A DNA stretch of 64,000 bases, taken from the NCBI GenBank assembly GCA_014155875.1, contig JACEFZ010013283.1, positions 186,685-250,684 of the forward strand. Reading direction: 5' to 3'. The notes under the pieces were generated by a model, which was given only the letters and a program-made list of their open reading frames with translations, was not told the DNA's origin and made no database searches. This document shows positions 10,915 to 20,965 of this stretch, in pieces. The DNA is from Cepaea nemoralis. Lineage: Eukaryota > Mollusca > Gastropoda > Stylommatophora > Helicidae. The translations under genes and the position numbers were made by a program. Each line of letters starts with the position of its first letter. Position 1 is the stretch's first letter.

Positions 10915-11070
10915 GTACTTCTGAAATCAGAGTGGGTCCGCCTGATGGCGAGGTACACTGTTAATTGGGAAAGCAAACCCACATGCAAAATTCAGTCCAG
11001 CACTACTATAATTAATGTGTATGGACTACGCTTGAGTTCAAAGCGAGCGAGCGCCAAAGAAAGAAAAGAA
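10915..11070 (+). repeat. Short interspersed repeat copy
   Basis: 'gtacttctgaaatcagagtg' starts a copy that includes 'cacatgcaaaattcagtcc' and ends near 'gcttgagttcaaagcgag'. The best-matching relative is 50595-50740, its paralogue in copy B. Confidence 0.65.
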
Positions 11071-11170
11071 GAAAGAAAAGACATGTAGTGGCATTCATAT
11101 AAGTAGAGGAAATAAGTAGGGATTAAAGAACACGACAGACAACATAACAATTGAATTCTCTTCTTTCCTC

Positions 11171-11440
11171 TACGTATATGAGCGACCACTATCTGTGGAT
11201 TAACTTATCTTTCCATTTTTAATAATGTTTAGTGTGTCCTCCAATCTCTTCCTTTTCCTCTACGTATATGAGCGACCACTATCTGTGGATTAACTTATCT
11301 TTCCATTTTTCATAATGTTTAGTGTGTCCTCCAATCTCTTCCTTTTCCTCTACGTATATGAGCGACCACTATCTGTGGATTAACTTATCTTTCCATTTTT
11401 CATAATGTTTAGTGTGTCCTCCAATCTCTTCCTTTTCCTC
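11171..11440. repeat. 90-bp tandem repeat, three copies
   Basis: 'tacgtatatgagcgaccact' recurs at 11171, 11261 and 11351, with nearly identical 90-bp units. Copy B has one unit (about 50850-50939). The triplication therefore arose in A, or was lost in B, after the duplication. Confidence 0.9.
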
Positions 11441-11965
11441 TACTTATATGAGTGCCAATCAGATCCTAGGGTTTTATTTCCCATCTTATTTCTCAAGCTA
11501 CTTTAATGTCCTCAGAAATTACACTACAATTATTTCTACTGTGATATCTTTGCCACATATTTTGGTAGTCCACAGTGCGGTTGACATGCTTGTCTGTTTA
11601 TACCAATAAACCTAAGTTAAAACCAACACTTGAGTACTGCAGTTCCATTTATTACACTCTAAATCCCAATTTCTGATTACAGACAAAACACGGGGAAAAC
11701 TTCAACACAGTCTTAATTTAAATATTGAGCACAACCCACTACTGGCAACGCTGATCGTATTCCGGTATGAACCTAAGGCCTATCCACGTCAATATGGAAG
11801 CACTATACTCGAGTTTCGCTCTCGTTTGAGCTCGTCAGTAGTGCATATCCCTGACCGGATCCGGAAACAAGCCCTGGATCACGCGTGTGAAGCGGGTGTG
11901 TAACCACGCGGCACACACTGGACACGCCAAATTATCACAACAGAATATTACAACGCTACCCATCG
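11441..11965. other. No gene seen; partly shared with copy B
   Basis: 'cttatatgagtgccaatcag' onward aligns with 50930-51225. About 11720-11960 appears specific to copy A. No domain-bearing frame was seen. Confidence 0.5.
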
Positions 11966-11969
11966 TAGG

Positions 11970-12238
11970 ATATGCTCAACAGTCTTAATTAAGAACGAGA
12001 ATAATAAAAATAATTCAGCTAAAAGCATATTTATTATAAATGCTTGTAATCGGCTAATGTTAACCTTTGCATCATCATCATCAAGTGCCATGTCAACTGC
12101 ATGGGCGGTCATGGTTCGCCATCTCACACGGTCACAGTAGTCCCGAATCAGGTCTGTGTTCTTGTCCCGACCATGCCATGCTGACAAACCATCAAGGTAT
12201 TTATTCCTTTGTCCTCCTCTCGCTCTCTTTCCATCAAG
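11970..12238 (-). pseudogene. RTE-like ORF2 C-terminal fragment, minus strand
   Basis: The minus strand encodes 'LSAWHGRDKNTDLIRDY' and 'RVRWRTMTAHAVDMA', the end of an RTE ORF2, with a (GATG)n tail near 12067. It aligns with 51235-51441 and is cut at the right edge of the duplicated block, where a different retrotransposon begins. Confidence 0.7.
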
Positions 12239-12249
12239 CTGGCACTCTG

Positions 12250-12906
12250 ACCAACTTCTATCCTCTCCTAATGTTCTCCAAGGGGCACACCTATCTGATC
12301 GTATCCTCCGCCTGAGCCATCCATGATTTTCTTCTTATCAGTCGCTGACCCTTAACGGCGTCCAGCGCCTCATGCAACGGGTGATCTGTGTCTGCAACTA
12401 CTCTGAGTTATGCCTTCGCCTGCATCACCTTGAGCCTACCAGCAACAGTCGGCAAACCAAGTATGTAACACATACACACAAATGGGGTGTCTCTGGTGCA
12501 TCCCAGAATGACTCGCGTAGCTTCGTTCTGTATGCGCTCTAATTTCACCAGCTGACTCTTTGAGACAGTGAGAGCAGTCCTAATCCATAATCAATCACTG
12601 AGAGGATCAAGTGCTAGTATAGTGTGAAAATCATTCTCTGCTCTGTGTCCATTGCAGCCATAGTTTTAGTGCATTGAGTCCCTTTTGAGACCTTGTCACA
12701 ACCGTCTCCACGTGGTCCTTGAAGGATAGGCTCCTGTCAAATGTGATTCCCAGATACTTCAGTTTGTTCTCTCTGTTGACGCTTCTACCATCTATCGTGA
12801 GGTTTGGGACATCAGCTCTCACAATCCTGTTGTCCAGAGAGCACCACAAAACAGCCGCCTTTTCCGGGTTGATGACAGCACTCATTTCAGTGCACCAGTC
12901 AATCAC
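12250..12906 (-). pseudogene. Reverse transcriptase thumb/connection region remnant
   Basis: The open part (12906-12631) reads 'MSAVINPEKAAVLWCSLDNR' then 'KLKYLGITFDRSLSFKDHVE', the usual post-palm region in which a cytosolic RT holds the template. Beyond 12631 the frame is interrupted, but it still resembles the intact equivalent at 63166-63700, for example 'ADTDHPLHEAL'-like wording around 12370. It cannot be functional as it stands. Confidence 0.7.
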
Positions 12907-12911
12907 TTTGT

Positions 12912-13391
12912 CTACTTCGCCTGTAGCTCCTGTGCTGTTTGCTCCCTATCTCTCCCCTGCCTATATGCAAGAATATCATCTGCAAATGTTAGTATACTTC
13001 CAACCCCTGGTGCTTCTAGTTTTGCAGTCTTGCTCGTATACACGTTAAAGAGCACCAGTGAGGTTGCTAATCCCTGTGGCAGTCCCGGGGTTAAAATATG
13101 TGGCTCTGAGGTCCATGCACCCAGACGGAGAGCAACCCGACGAGAATGTAGGACGGCTGCTATCCAATTCACCAACCAGGGATTGACCCCCTTCTCCATC
13201 AGTACGGTCATCAAAATATCATATCGAATTCTATTGTATGCATCCTCGAGATCAAGCGCTGCCGCCATCGTTTCCTGTCTACCCTGGAACCCCTCATAAA
13301 CATCAAAGGCAAAAGTGGCTGCATTTGACCAGGTATCTTTTCCTGGCCTGTAGCTCCCCAGGCCTCTTGGAAGAAGCTTCCCCCTTTCCAA
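12912..13391 (-). pseudogene. Reverse transcriptase palm domain remnant
   Basis: This 159-codon frame carries the RT signatures in order: 'AALDLEDAYNRI' (first catalytic Asp), 'TPGLPQGLATSLVLFNVY' (substrate-binding block) and 'ILTFADDILAYRQGRD' (the catalytic FADD). The spacing is normal for non-LTR reverse transcriptases. The canonical 'GxxQGxxLSPxLF' is altered to a GLATSLVLF form. Upstream and downstream frames are broken, so this is a fossil domain. Confidence 0.85.
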
Positions 13392-13532
13392 GAACTCTTG
13401 CAGCTTGACAGCGACTATCTTCTCTAGAACCTTCCCAAATGTATTTTGAAGGGTGATGATCCTAAAGCCACTAAGCTTTGAATGATCCTTGAATGGTTTT
13501 GGGAGAGGGATGAGCTAGCTGTGCACCAAGTC

Positions 13533-13832
13533 CTACGGTACTGATGCTGTCCTAATGCTCTGGTTAAAGCAGTCGGTTATCTCCTTCAGGCCTGCATTGC
13601 TTAAAGCCTTCACGTGGCCATAAAAAACCCCATCGGGCCCTGGTGCCGTGTCTTTTGCCTTTTTCAAAATATGTTTAACATCTTCCACCCGTATGATGTC
13701 TTCATACTGCATATTCTTCGTGGTGCCATATAATCCCTCTCTAACTGCATCCCTGGTGTCCTCATCATTATGATTGGTCTGCTCTAAAAGTCTCTGGAGA
13801 AACGCCTCCCCATTCTCTTTGTCTGTTGTCAA
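13533..13832 (-). pseudogene. Linker between endonuclease and RT (fingers region)
   Basis: This 99-codon frame contains 'AKDTAPGPDGVFYGHVKALS'. The K-x-APGPDG motif is a hallmark just before the RT fingers in non-LTR ORF2 proteins. It continues into the palm fragment after a frame break around 13520. Confidence 0.8.
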
Positions 13833-13929
13833 GCGACAACATCATCTCTACAAATTGTTCCCACTGTCATAGGCCGATCTTTTCTGTGTATTTGTCTGTG
13901 CAGTTTCCATAATTTTCGCAGTGTTTTAT

Positions 13930-14870
13930 CACCTCCAATCTCCTTCATGAAACATTCCCATTTTGCGTTTTTGGCCTCTACAGCACAGGGCTTGAAGACC
14001 TCCACCTTGTCTTTCTTGACATTTTCGGGGTGTCTGTCGCACTTTCCTTAGCTGCTTCACTGCAGCTCTCTTTGCTTTCCAAGCCTGGTCTACTTCTGGG
14101 GTCCAAAAAAGGAGTTTTAACATTCCTGTTGCAAGCCCCCTGTTTAAGGCGTCCAAGAAGGCTATTGGTCCACTCATACCGGAAGGTCTTGCGCGCTCTC
14201 CCAGCCTTAACTTTCCTGGTTTCAGAAATCAGGACTGAGCATGGCAAGTGATCACTCCCATGGTCATTCAAAACAGTCCACTTTACATCAAGGACTGATG
14301 ACTGGGAGACAAGTGCCAAGTCAATAGCTGTGTCTGCATCGCGAGGCCTCATTGCCATTCTAGTCGGCCTACCATCATTTATGCAGACCACATCGGAGTC
14401 CACCATGGCATCCGCAAGGGCAATTCCCTGTCGGTTGTCTCCACTACTGTCCCAATCTCTGCTCCTCGCATTGAAGTCTCCACACATGAGTAGCCTAGCA
14501 CCTGGTAATTCCTCCAATTCCTTAAGCCAGTCCCAGTGTTCCTTTCTGACAAAACCGTCCACTGTAGCATATTCATTTATGATGTTCCAACTTAAGCCAC
14601 CAATCTCCATTTGTATACCCTGGACCTCTCTTGCACTATGATTCCACTGGCTCAAGTCAAGTACCACATGCTTCACTCCTTCTTTCACCAGCATACCTTG
14701 CCCATGTCTCTTCTGCCCAGTAGGGTTTATATAACTGGCGTACCCAGGGCAATGGTATTTGTCTGTATTTAGCTCCTGGGCATGAGGACATCAAAATCTT
14801 ATATAAGCCTCGCCATTACAGGACCTCTCTGCCTGGCACTACGATAATTCCAGTATCCCACTCTTACATG
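13930..14870 (-). pseudogene. AP-like endonuclease domain remnant
   Basis: The main frame (14694-13978) has 'ARLLMCGDFNARSRDWDS', with the Asp-Phe-Asn active-site block, then 'DTAIDLALVSQSS' and 'NDHGSDHLPCSVLI', with the Asp-His catalytic pair of exonuclease/endonuclease/phosphatase folds. This enzyme nicks target DNA for target-primed reverse transcription. The N-terminal 'FNHVRVGYWNYRSARQRGP' piece (about 14880-14820) is in another frame. Stops separate the parts. Confidence 0.85.
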
Positions 14871-15209
14871 GTTGAAACCTAGTCTCTCCACTTTTCGTCT
14901 TGTTCTCCTGGCACCTGCCCGCCTATTTCTATGCCTTCTTCTCACACCATTTCCTCGTTTTCTCCTCCTCACTCTCTCTTCGCTAGCCTCTGAAAGATGT
15001 GTCAAGCGCAGAGCACGTGCTCCGTAGCTCCGGCGACGATTCCCATGTTTAATTAATTTCATAAGCAAAGTTTGGATATTGCAGGAAATAAACGGTCGCC
15101 ATAGCATTGCCTGGTTGCTAGGGAAGAGGCAGGGGATGTCCCGCAGGAGTCCATACGCCTAGTGCCACCCCACACGCCTGCCAGACGACCAACGTTCACG
15201 ACCAGTTTA

Positions 15210-15332
15210 CCCACAGCCAGCGTAAGGTCACTATACATCTCACTGTGGAGTACTCGGAAACGAGAGAGTTGACCGATTGTCCAAGGAAGGAGCAATAGAA
15301 GAATAACCTGATGTACCGGTTACATACCACCT
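15210..15332 (+). pseudogene. RNase H fragment of the 9543-10903 retrotransposon family
   Basis: The DNA matches about 10412-10530 ('cactgtggagtac', 'gaccgattg', 'ccggttacataccacc') with substitutions and indels. It is a short, dead fragment. Confidence 0.65.
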
Positions 15333-15339
15333 ATCTATA

Positions 15340-16020
15340 CTTTGAAACATACAGTAATACATCTTTGAGTATAGTTTAGCATATAGTATTATACAAATGC
15401 TAAGCCAGTTACAGAAGCTGCCTGAATTATTCTAGTAAAGCTAGCTTTCACATCATTATACATAAACTAAACAAATACATGGTACAGTATAATAAAAGAG
15501 AATGAATGAGTTGTATATGATTGTGCATCGTTTTGTAAATTGTAAACAAATGAATTTACTGCATACTCTAATTTTATAAAAACCTAGTATAATAATCAGA
15601 ACGCATACAGAGAAATTGAACAATATGCTCTTATTTAAAATAAAACATACACAACTTAATCTAATATATTTCTGTTTCTCAATAAGATTAACCAAGCAAT
15701 GATTTCTGTCTACTAACAAAATTATACGTTATTCACACAGAATAATTAACTTAGTGTTAAACCTACGTTTACGTAATTTATACAGACTAACTGATCTCAT
15801 TTTGTTTCAGTTTGCGCAATATTTAAGCAAGCGATATTACCACTTGTTTGATTGTGATAGCAACTCTATCCCAGAAAACATTTATCTTGTACATAAAATT
15901 ATATTGAGGTCTCAATAAGTGTTCTCATTTCAATTCCTGTAACCATTTATAAATTAGCATGCTGCGGTACTGTTCTGTAATCGCCACATACATATTGAGT
16001 ATTAAAACCTTGTTGACAAG
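15340..16020. other. AT-rich sequence, no gene seen
   Basis: Strongly AT-rich with no repeat structure and no frame with recognisable motifs. It separates the minus-strand retrotransposon from the RNase H fragment at 16027. Confidence 0.5.
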
Positions 16021-16026
16021 TCAGAC

Positions 16027-16866
16027 TTGTGCAGAGTTATAATCACATTGAGCAGGGAGTGCAGGGAGTGGCCAGCAGGGGACACGGAAGTGGAAATCCA
16101 GCAACTAATTCAGGATAATGCTTGCTCGGGTGATGTGATTGTCTACACAGATGGGTCGGTGTTGAGAGGTAGGAAAAGTGCCTGGGGGTTCTTAGCAAAA
16201 GCTAATGGTCGTCGTTTGGTGCAGGATAGCCTGGCATATGATACCACAACATCTAGCTTAAGAATGGAGGTGGAGGCGGTCAGTGCAGCTTTCCGCTGGA
16301 TGGAGAATACGACACACACACATCGTGATTGTAACTGACTCAGAGTGCAGTGATGTCTATTCTTAACTCAACTCAACTCAACTCAACCCAACTGACTCAG
16401 AGAGCATGCTGAGTAGAGTGAGGACATGCAAGCTTCGTGCAGAGTGGCTTGCTTCGCTTCGGAAGTCACGGGTGACAAGCATCGTCTGGATCTTTTCTCC
16501 GGGGCATGCTGGTGTGCTGGGGAATGAACAAGCGGACAAATTGGCTGGATCGGCAAAACTTGGTGGAGTATTGATGCATGACAAAGCAGACGTGGTTGCA
16601 ACCTTGTGGGAGCATGTGTACACCTCGGAGGAGCAAATGGATCACCATGGTCTGGCAAGAATGCGAAAGCGAGGGGTGACGAGGGGATCTGGCCGACGAT
16701 CGACGCTCAGAGGAAAGGCGAGACGGACATATAATTAGATTGTTACTGGTACTATTAGTGTTGAAACTCTTCGCTGGCTACTGAGGATGGGGACGGAGCG
16801 CTTGTGGGAATGACCCGAATGCTGTAATGTCGGTTCCTAAATCAATCAATCAATCAATCAATCAAT
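16027..16866 (+). pseudogene. RNase H and 3' end of a non-LTR retrotransposon with (AATC)n tail
   Basis: The first frame (16027-16338) contains 'DVIVYTDGSVLRGRKSAWGF' and 'SSLRMEVEAVSAAFRWMEN', the first two RNase H blocks. A second frame (16406-16738) contains 'VWIFSPGHAGVLGNEQADKL', the last block. A frame break and a short 'aactcaactcaactcaac' expansion near 16368-16395 separate them. The 3' end 'gtcggttcctaaatcaatc' runs into an (AATC) tail ending at about 16866. It is 5'-truncated and inactive. Confidence 0.8.
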
Positions 16867-16988
16867 CTTTGAGTTTCTCAATTGGCTGCCAATTTAAGAA
16901 AGTGGTGTCTTTAGTACTGGCAATTTCCCAGACAGCAGCGTCCAATCAATCAATCTTTGAGTTTCTCCATGTGCCCTCATCGTTTAGT
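16867..16988. other. Spacer between convergent retroelement tails
   Basis: 'caatcaatctttgagtttct' occurs at both ends of the spacer (about 16857 and 16945). It looks like a duplicated insertion flank between two elements of one family in opposite orientation. Confidence 0.5.
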
Positions 16989-17070
16989 TGTTGATTGATT
17001 GATTAATTGATTTAGGAACCGACATCACAGCATTCGGGGCATTCCCATAAGTGGGAATATGTAAAGAATA
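16989..17070 (-). mobile_element. 3' end of the same non-LTR family, minus strand
   Basis: The minus strand reads 'gaatgctgtgatgtcggttc' then 'ctaaatcaat', the same terminus as at 16806-16866, with a GATT/AATC tail at 16990-17010. Confidence 0.75.
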
Positions 17071-17099
17071 AGAATAAGTAAAACAGGTCAGGTGTAGCT

Positions 17100-17660
17100 G
17101 TAGTGTGCCATGGTCTTCAGAAGAAGAAATGTGGGTCAGGCGGCTTGTTAATCAAGATTAATCTATTCTCGACCTGCCAGTCTTCCAGTCTCTCTCCTCT
17201 CTGGTCCATGTGGTTATACCCCCAGCTCTGTGCGTGGCTGTTGAAATCGCCACACACACAATCATTTTTTGCCCTTTTAATGACAATGTGTCAAGTGCCT
17301 GTGGGCGATCACGTGGACAGTAGTAATTGGACAGATGTAGATCTGTATTGTCTGTCTTAAGTCCGAGTGCCTGATACGCTGCCCCTTCCATGTAAACTTC
17401 AATTTGGGAAGCAGCTATGCTTCAATTTTTTTTTTTTTTACAAGGGTCAGTATCCCACCCTTTCGCCTATCCTTTCTTTCAGGTCAGGACAATTGGAAGC
17501 CTCCGATTTTGAAAGGTATGTTTTCATTGAGATGAGTTTCTTGCAAGCAAAAACACTTATTTGTTCTTGATTCAAGATGTTTTATTATAGTTTTTTTTAT
17601 TTTTGTTGTTGTTGTTGCTGACTCCCTTCGTATTCCAGTGCATTATTTTCAGTCTTTGTT
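17100..17660 (-). pseudogene. Endonuclease domain remnant of a non-LTR retrotransposon, minus strand
   Basis: The minus-strand translations, in several frames, show 'KIMHWNTKGVSNN' (about 17655), 'CLQETHLNENIPFKIGGF' (about 17545), 'HLSNYYCPRDRPQALDTL' (about 17330) and 'GDFNSHAQSWGYNHMD' (about 17230). These are the QWNxRG, QETHL, YxPxD and GDFN blocks of AP-like endonucleases, in correct order. The frames are broken by stops and shifts, and no RT follows. The element differs from the one at 12240-15110. Confidence 0.8.
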
Positions 17661-18364
17661 TTTTATGGCCAGACGCTGTATTCTCAGATCACCTGGCTCC
17701 ATGGGGTATCTGAGAAGGACCTCCAGTTGTTTTGGTTAGACTGTTTCGGGGTATAGGTCCCTGCACTGCACCTGCCTGGGGGTCCAAAGCAGGGCGAGCA
17801 CCATACAGTTTTGAAGTAATCGACATATTTCATAGCGTAATTGCGTGGCATCCTGATTTCTGTGGTGGGCCTCCTGGCTGGGTACCTCCATCTTTAACAC
17901 CTTTCCTTTACTATAGTTGACTGTGGTCTTACTCGAGGTTAGGTGTAATTGCCCGCACACACGTGTCTGCGCATGAATGTGCGTGCATACACATCTAGGG
18001 CATTCTGTTTTTGTTTTTTGTTTTTACGGCACCAGAGATTCGCCACCGCCCATTCTCCTGTTAGTTAAAACAGTTCTGTCACGTGAAGGCCAGGAATTGG
18101 ACTTTTGCTGCCAGGTGTGATGAATGCATATGCTGGGGTATTTTGCAAGGCTTGGTGGTCACCCCAACTCTACGCCCCGGCTACATAACAGCAATTTGGA
18201 ACCTTAATATGTATAAAAATAAACGGAGATGGATGGACATAGCATATATGTTCATTATTTTGGTATTTTCTTGAAATACTCTGTTTCTTACAAAAATATG
18301 AGCAATCTAAGAATAATGTGGGAATCTGGATAACGATTGCCACTTACCCAAGACGTTTGACAGA
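17661..18364. other. No gene seen; possible further retroelement sequence
   Basis: It contains T-rich runs near 17427, 17592 and 18007. The minus strand may hold degenerate ORF1/5' sequence of the adjoining endonuclease element, but no motif supports this. Confidence 0.4.
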
Positions 18365-18600
18365 CTAATTGAATTACTAATAAACTTCAAATATTCATAA
18401 ACTGGTGCCTGCGAAGAATAATGGGACTAAAATGGTATGACAGAATCACCAAAATATTAGCTCATGGAGAGAACTAAACAAATTCAAATTAATTAAAAGC
18501 TGAAGAAAAGACTGTGCTGGGTTGGATACACATTGAGAAAATGTGAGAATAGTATCACTAGACACATCTTTCTCTGGACCGAAAAGAGCAAATAAAATAG
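18365..18600 (+). pseudogene. Fragment of non-LTR ORF2 C-terminus, plus strand
   Basis: Translated pieces read 'LQIFINWCLRRIMGLKWYDR' and, after shifts, 'CWVGYTLRKCENSI'. This resembles the 'NxCLRRI...W...GHTLRK' tail found in RTE-related ORF2 proteins. It is heavily decayed. Confidence 0.5.
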
Positions 18601-18604
18601 ACAA

Positions 18605-19500
18605 TCAATCAATCATGCGACATGCCGGAAAGCGTGGGCGGTCATGACTCGCCATTTCACTCGATCACCAGTCTCGTGGATCAGCTCAGTGTTCGTGTCT
18701 CGTCCATGCCATGTGGCCAAGCCATCCAGGTATTTTCCTCTCGGTCTGCCTCTTGGTCTGTTTCCTTCGATCTTGCCAGTTGTCACCAAGTTCTCCAATC
18801 CATTTCTTCTCATAACATGTCCAAAAATTTTTGTCTAATTTACGTCTAATTTCTCTAATCAGTTTACGATGTTCATTTGTCTCCTGTAGTACTTGGTCAT
18901 TGGTTTTTCTGCCTGTCCATGGTATTCTTTGCATTTTCCTCAGAAACCACATTTCTGCAGCCATCAGATGTTTTTCAGCTTGACTGCCCTTTGTCCAAAT
19001 TTCACATCCATACAAAAGAACAGGCTCTATGTATCCCCTCAACACTCTTTTTCTCGTTTCAATTGACATCTTTTTATTGGTCAGAATGTTTTTCATCTTG
19101 CTAAAAGCTACTTTCGCCATGGAGATTCTTGTTCTAATCTCTTCAAGGCATCGCCCATCAGATGTTATGACTGTTCCAAGATAATTGTACCGATTCACTT
19201 GTTGAAGAATATTTCCATTTACTTGTATATTACATTGTGGCACTTCTTCCTTCCTAGTGACGACCATAACCTGAGTCTTTTTACAATTTAATTCTAACCC
19301 CAGTTGCTCACTGTGTACAACAACCGCATCTACTAATTGTTGCAGGTCCTGCGCATTGTCTGCAATTAATACTGTATCATCTGCATATCTAATGTTATTG
19401 ATGTTTCGTCCTCCAATGCTGATTCCATTTATATCCTCTACATTTCTGAAAATATTTTCACTTTTAAAAATAGTGGGAGACCTAAAAACAAGCAAGGCTT
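18605..19500 (-). pseudogene. RTE-like reverse transcriptase, C-terminal half, minus strand
   Basis: The main frame (19537-18686) contains 'NNIRYADDTVLIADNAQDLQ' (the catalytic YADD), 'GLELNCKKTQVMVVTRKEE', 'YNYLGTVITSDGRCLEEIRT', 'CYI'-like 'RGYIEPVLLYGCEIWT' and 'WFLRKMQRIPWTGRKTNDQV'. This order is characteristic of RTE-type ORF2. The last part (18813-18613) is in another frame with 'NLVTTGKIEGNRPRGRPRGK'. The 3' tail is (TCAA)n at 18602-18613, read from the minus strand. The 5' portion is lost and the frames are broken. Confidence 0.85.
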
Positions 19501-19639
19501 TACAAGTGTACGACGCTGACCAAGCATGTGAAACCACAACAAGGACGAAACGAACACAAAAACAACCAATCAGGCAGAATCCAGGAATTCCGATTCCGAT
19601 TCCAATTCAAAAACAAAAATTCCAAATTTGACCTCGTCT

Positions 19640-19990
19640 AACCTGCTTCATCAGCTGTGGTTATTGTTGAGGTACGTGGTTTTTGTGGGTTTGTTCACCC
19701 TAATTCTTGTCTTGTGAGTCCTATCTCGGACTGGTTATGTAGCGTTTGTGTCTGTGACGTCAGCAGTGGTCGGCGGCTATCCTTTGTGCTCGTCTGTTGT
19801 GGTTTTCTTTGTTTGTGTAGCTTCCTGGCTCGTCTGGCTGCAGTCCTTATAAGGACTTTTCGTAGTCCCACTCCAGCTGGGGGATCGGTCGGCGGCTGTC
19901 CTTTGTGCATGTTTCCTCTTGTTTTCTTTGTTGGTGCAGGCTCCTGGTTTGACTGGTTGCAGTCCTTAAAAGGACTTTTTATTAGGTCTT
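19640..19990. repeat. Two diverged direct repeats of about 120 bp, each ending in a palindrome
   Basis: 'gtcggcggctatcctttgtg' (about 19768) and 'gtcggcggctgtcctttgtg' (about 19888) start parallel blocks. Each block ends in an agtccttataaggact-type palindrome: AGTCCTTATAAGGACT is a perfect 16-bp palindrome near 19842, and AGTCCTTAAAAGGACT lies near 19962. It could be a promoter, the terminal part of an unknown element or a degenerate long terminal repeat. Confidence 0.5.
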
Positions 19991-20302
19991 TTAGTCTTCT
20001 ATGTTGTGTATTTTCTGTAGGAGCTTTTCGACGTCGCTATTTTCCTTGTATTTCTTGTATTTTTTTTCATCTTCGAGTTTTAGCTTCTGCCAATCGCGTT
20101 TTTCCTCCGCGGACAGATATAGCTTTCTCTCTCCGTCTTCTATGTAGTACGAGTAGTCGGTATCCTGTTCCAGAATTGTAGTTGGGTAATCTACCGGTAA
20201 CCTGTATTTCTTGGGTTTTTTCTTTTCTCTTTCAATCCAACACCTTTTGAATTCCTTGCGCCTGAGTGCCTCCGATCTTTGACTTGCCCGTAGGCTCTCC
20301 AA
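19991..20302 (-). CDS. Hypothetical 103-residue charged ORF, minus strand
   Basis: This unrecognised frame is rich in Lys, Glu, Asp and Tyr, with 'EREKKKPKKYRLPVDYP' and 'LYLSAEEKRDWQKLKLEDEK'. Its composition is more protein-like than nearby frames and suggests an alpha-helical, coiled-coil-prone C-terminal piece. It ends directly at the palindromic repeats. Upstream it seems to continue in other frames up to the poly-G tract at 20520. It could be part of an unknown transposable element or a decayed exon. Being expressed is not supported by any signal I can see. Confidence 0.3.
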   Translation of the reverse strand: MESLRASQRSEALRRKEFKRCWIEREKKKPKKYRLPVDYPTTILEQDTDYSYYIEDGERKLYLSAEEKRDWQKLKLEDEKKYKKYKENSDVEKLLQKIHNIED

Positions 20303-20500
20303 GGTACATTGTGGTCTCTCCGTGCCGTCATCCGGGTGCCCTTCTCGGTTTTCTTCGGATGTCTGGCAAGATATTGGTTCCTCTTTGTCTGCCTCGGGTA
20401 TCGCGAAAATGCGCAGCTATAACTAAGCAAGAAGAAAAAGTTACACTACAAGGTCCCCCATCGAAAAAACGACGGTTGAACAGGACCGGAACATCTTTAT

Positions 20501-20519
20501 TTTTTTTTTTTTTGGGAGT

Positions 20520-20558
<39 letters not shown>
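20501..20558. repeat. Poly-T/poly-G tract with 39 consecutive G
   Basis: A T run (20501-20513) is followed by 'gggagtg' and an uninterrupted G run at 20520-20558. Such runs can form quadruplexes and are prone to sequencing or assembly length error. Confidence 0.95.
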
Positions 20559-20560
<2 letters not shown>

Positions 20561-20965
20561 CACCAACTAAGCGAAGCAAAAAACAAATGGAGATTATAAT
20601 AACAGACAGAGATGAATAACACAGAGAGGACATGGCGGAAGCTGCAAGAGATGGCAAAAGATAAAACTGGCTTCGTGTGAGTTATAGGGCAATAGATTTA
20701 AGAAGAAGGTGTTCGACAGCCTCATTTGATCACAGCACATTCGGACTGCTACAGTGTTAAGCTACTTCATTTATACACACAGAGACCTTCAAACGTTAGT
20801 GTGTCCGATTTTGGCATGCATCTATGTAAGGTTTTCTTCCTAGACAGACTCCGTCCAATGTAACCGGTTTTATCTACCTCTAGACAGATTCCGTGCAATG
20901 TAACGGGCTGTATCTACCTCTAGACAGATTCCGGCCAATGTAACGGGCTCTACCTACCACTAGAC

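Larger units (their letters stand above)
2795..12238. repeat. Segmental duplication, copy A
   Basis: This block matches 43637-51441 in the same order and orientation. It contains the terminal exon of the pore-forming-like gene, a 55-bp tandem array, RTE remnants, a tRNA-derived SINE and a 90-bp repeat. Homology starts near the shared 'tactgtaatagaaa' (A about 2805, B about 43650). It ends near 'ctttccatcaagct' (A about 12238, B about 51441). The copies differ by small indels and by several large insertions. A 5820-7548 has no counterpart in B, and B 46662-47288 has none in A. Edges were set by eye. Confidence 0.85.
12240..15110 (-). mobile_element. Degenerate non-LTR retrotransposon, minus strand
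   Basis: Read right to left, this shows a basic N-terminal region (15107-14800), an endonuclease domain (about 14860-13930), a reverse transcriptase (13832-12912) and a thumb/connection region (12906-12250). Frames are broken by several stops and frameshifts. No RNase H or 3' tail is attached, because the element stops at the duplication edge. The same family appears at 63166-64000 (+), 55230-55850 (+) and probably in the RNase H fragments at 16027-16866 and 26253-26730. Confidence 0.8.

Noticed and set aside
19657..20181. 174-codon plus-strand frame
   Set aside because: It is rich in Cys, Phe, Ser and Leu, runs antisense to the more protein-like minus frame and covers the direct repeats. 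No domain.
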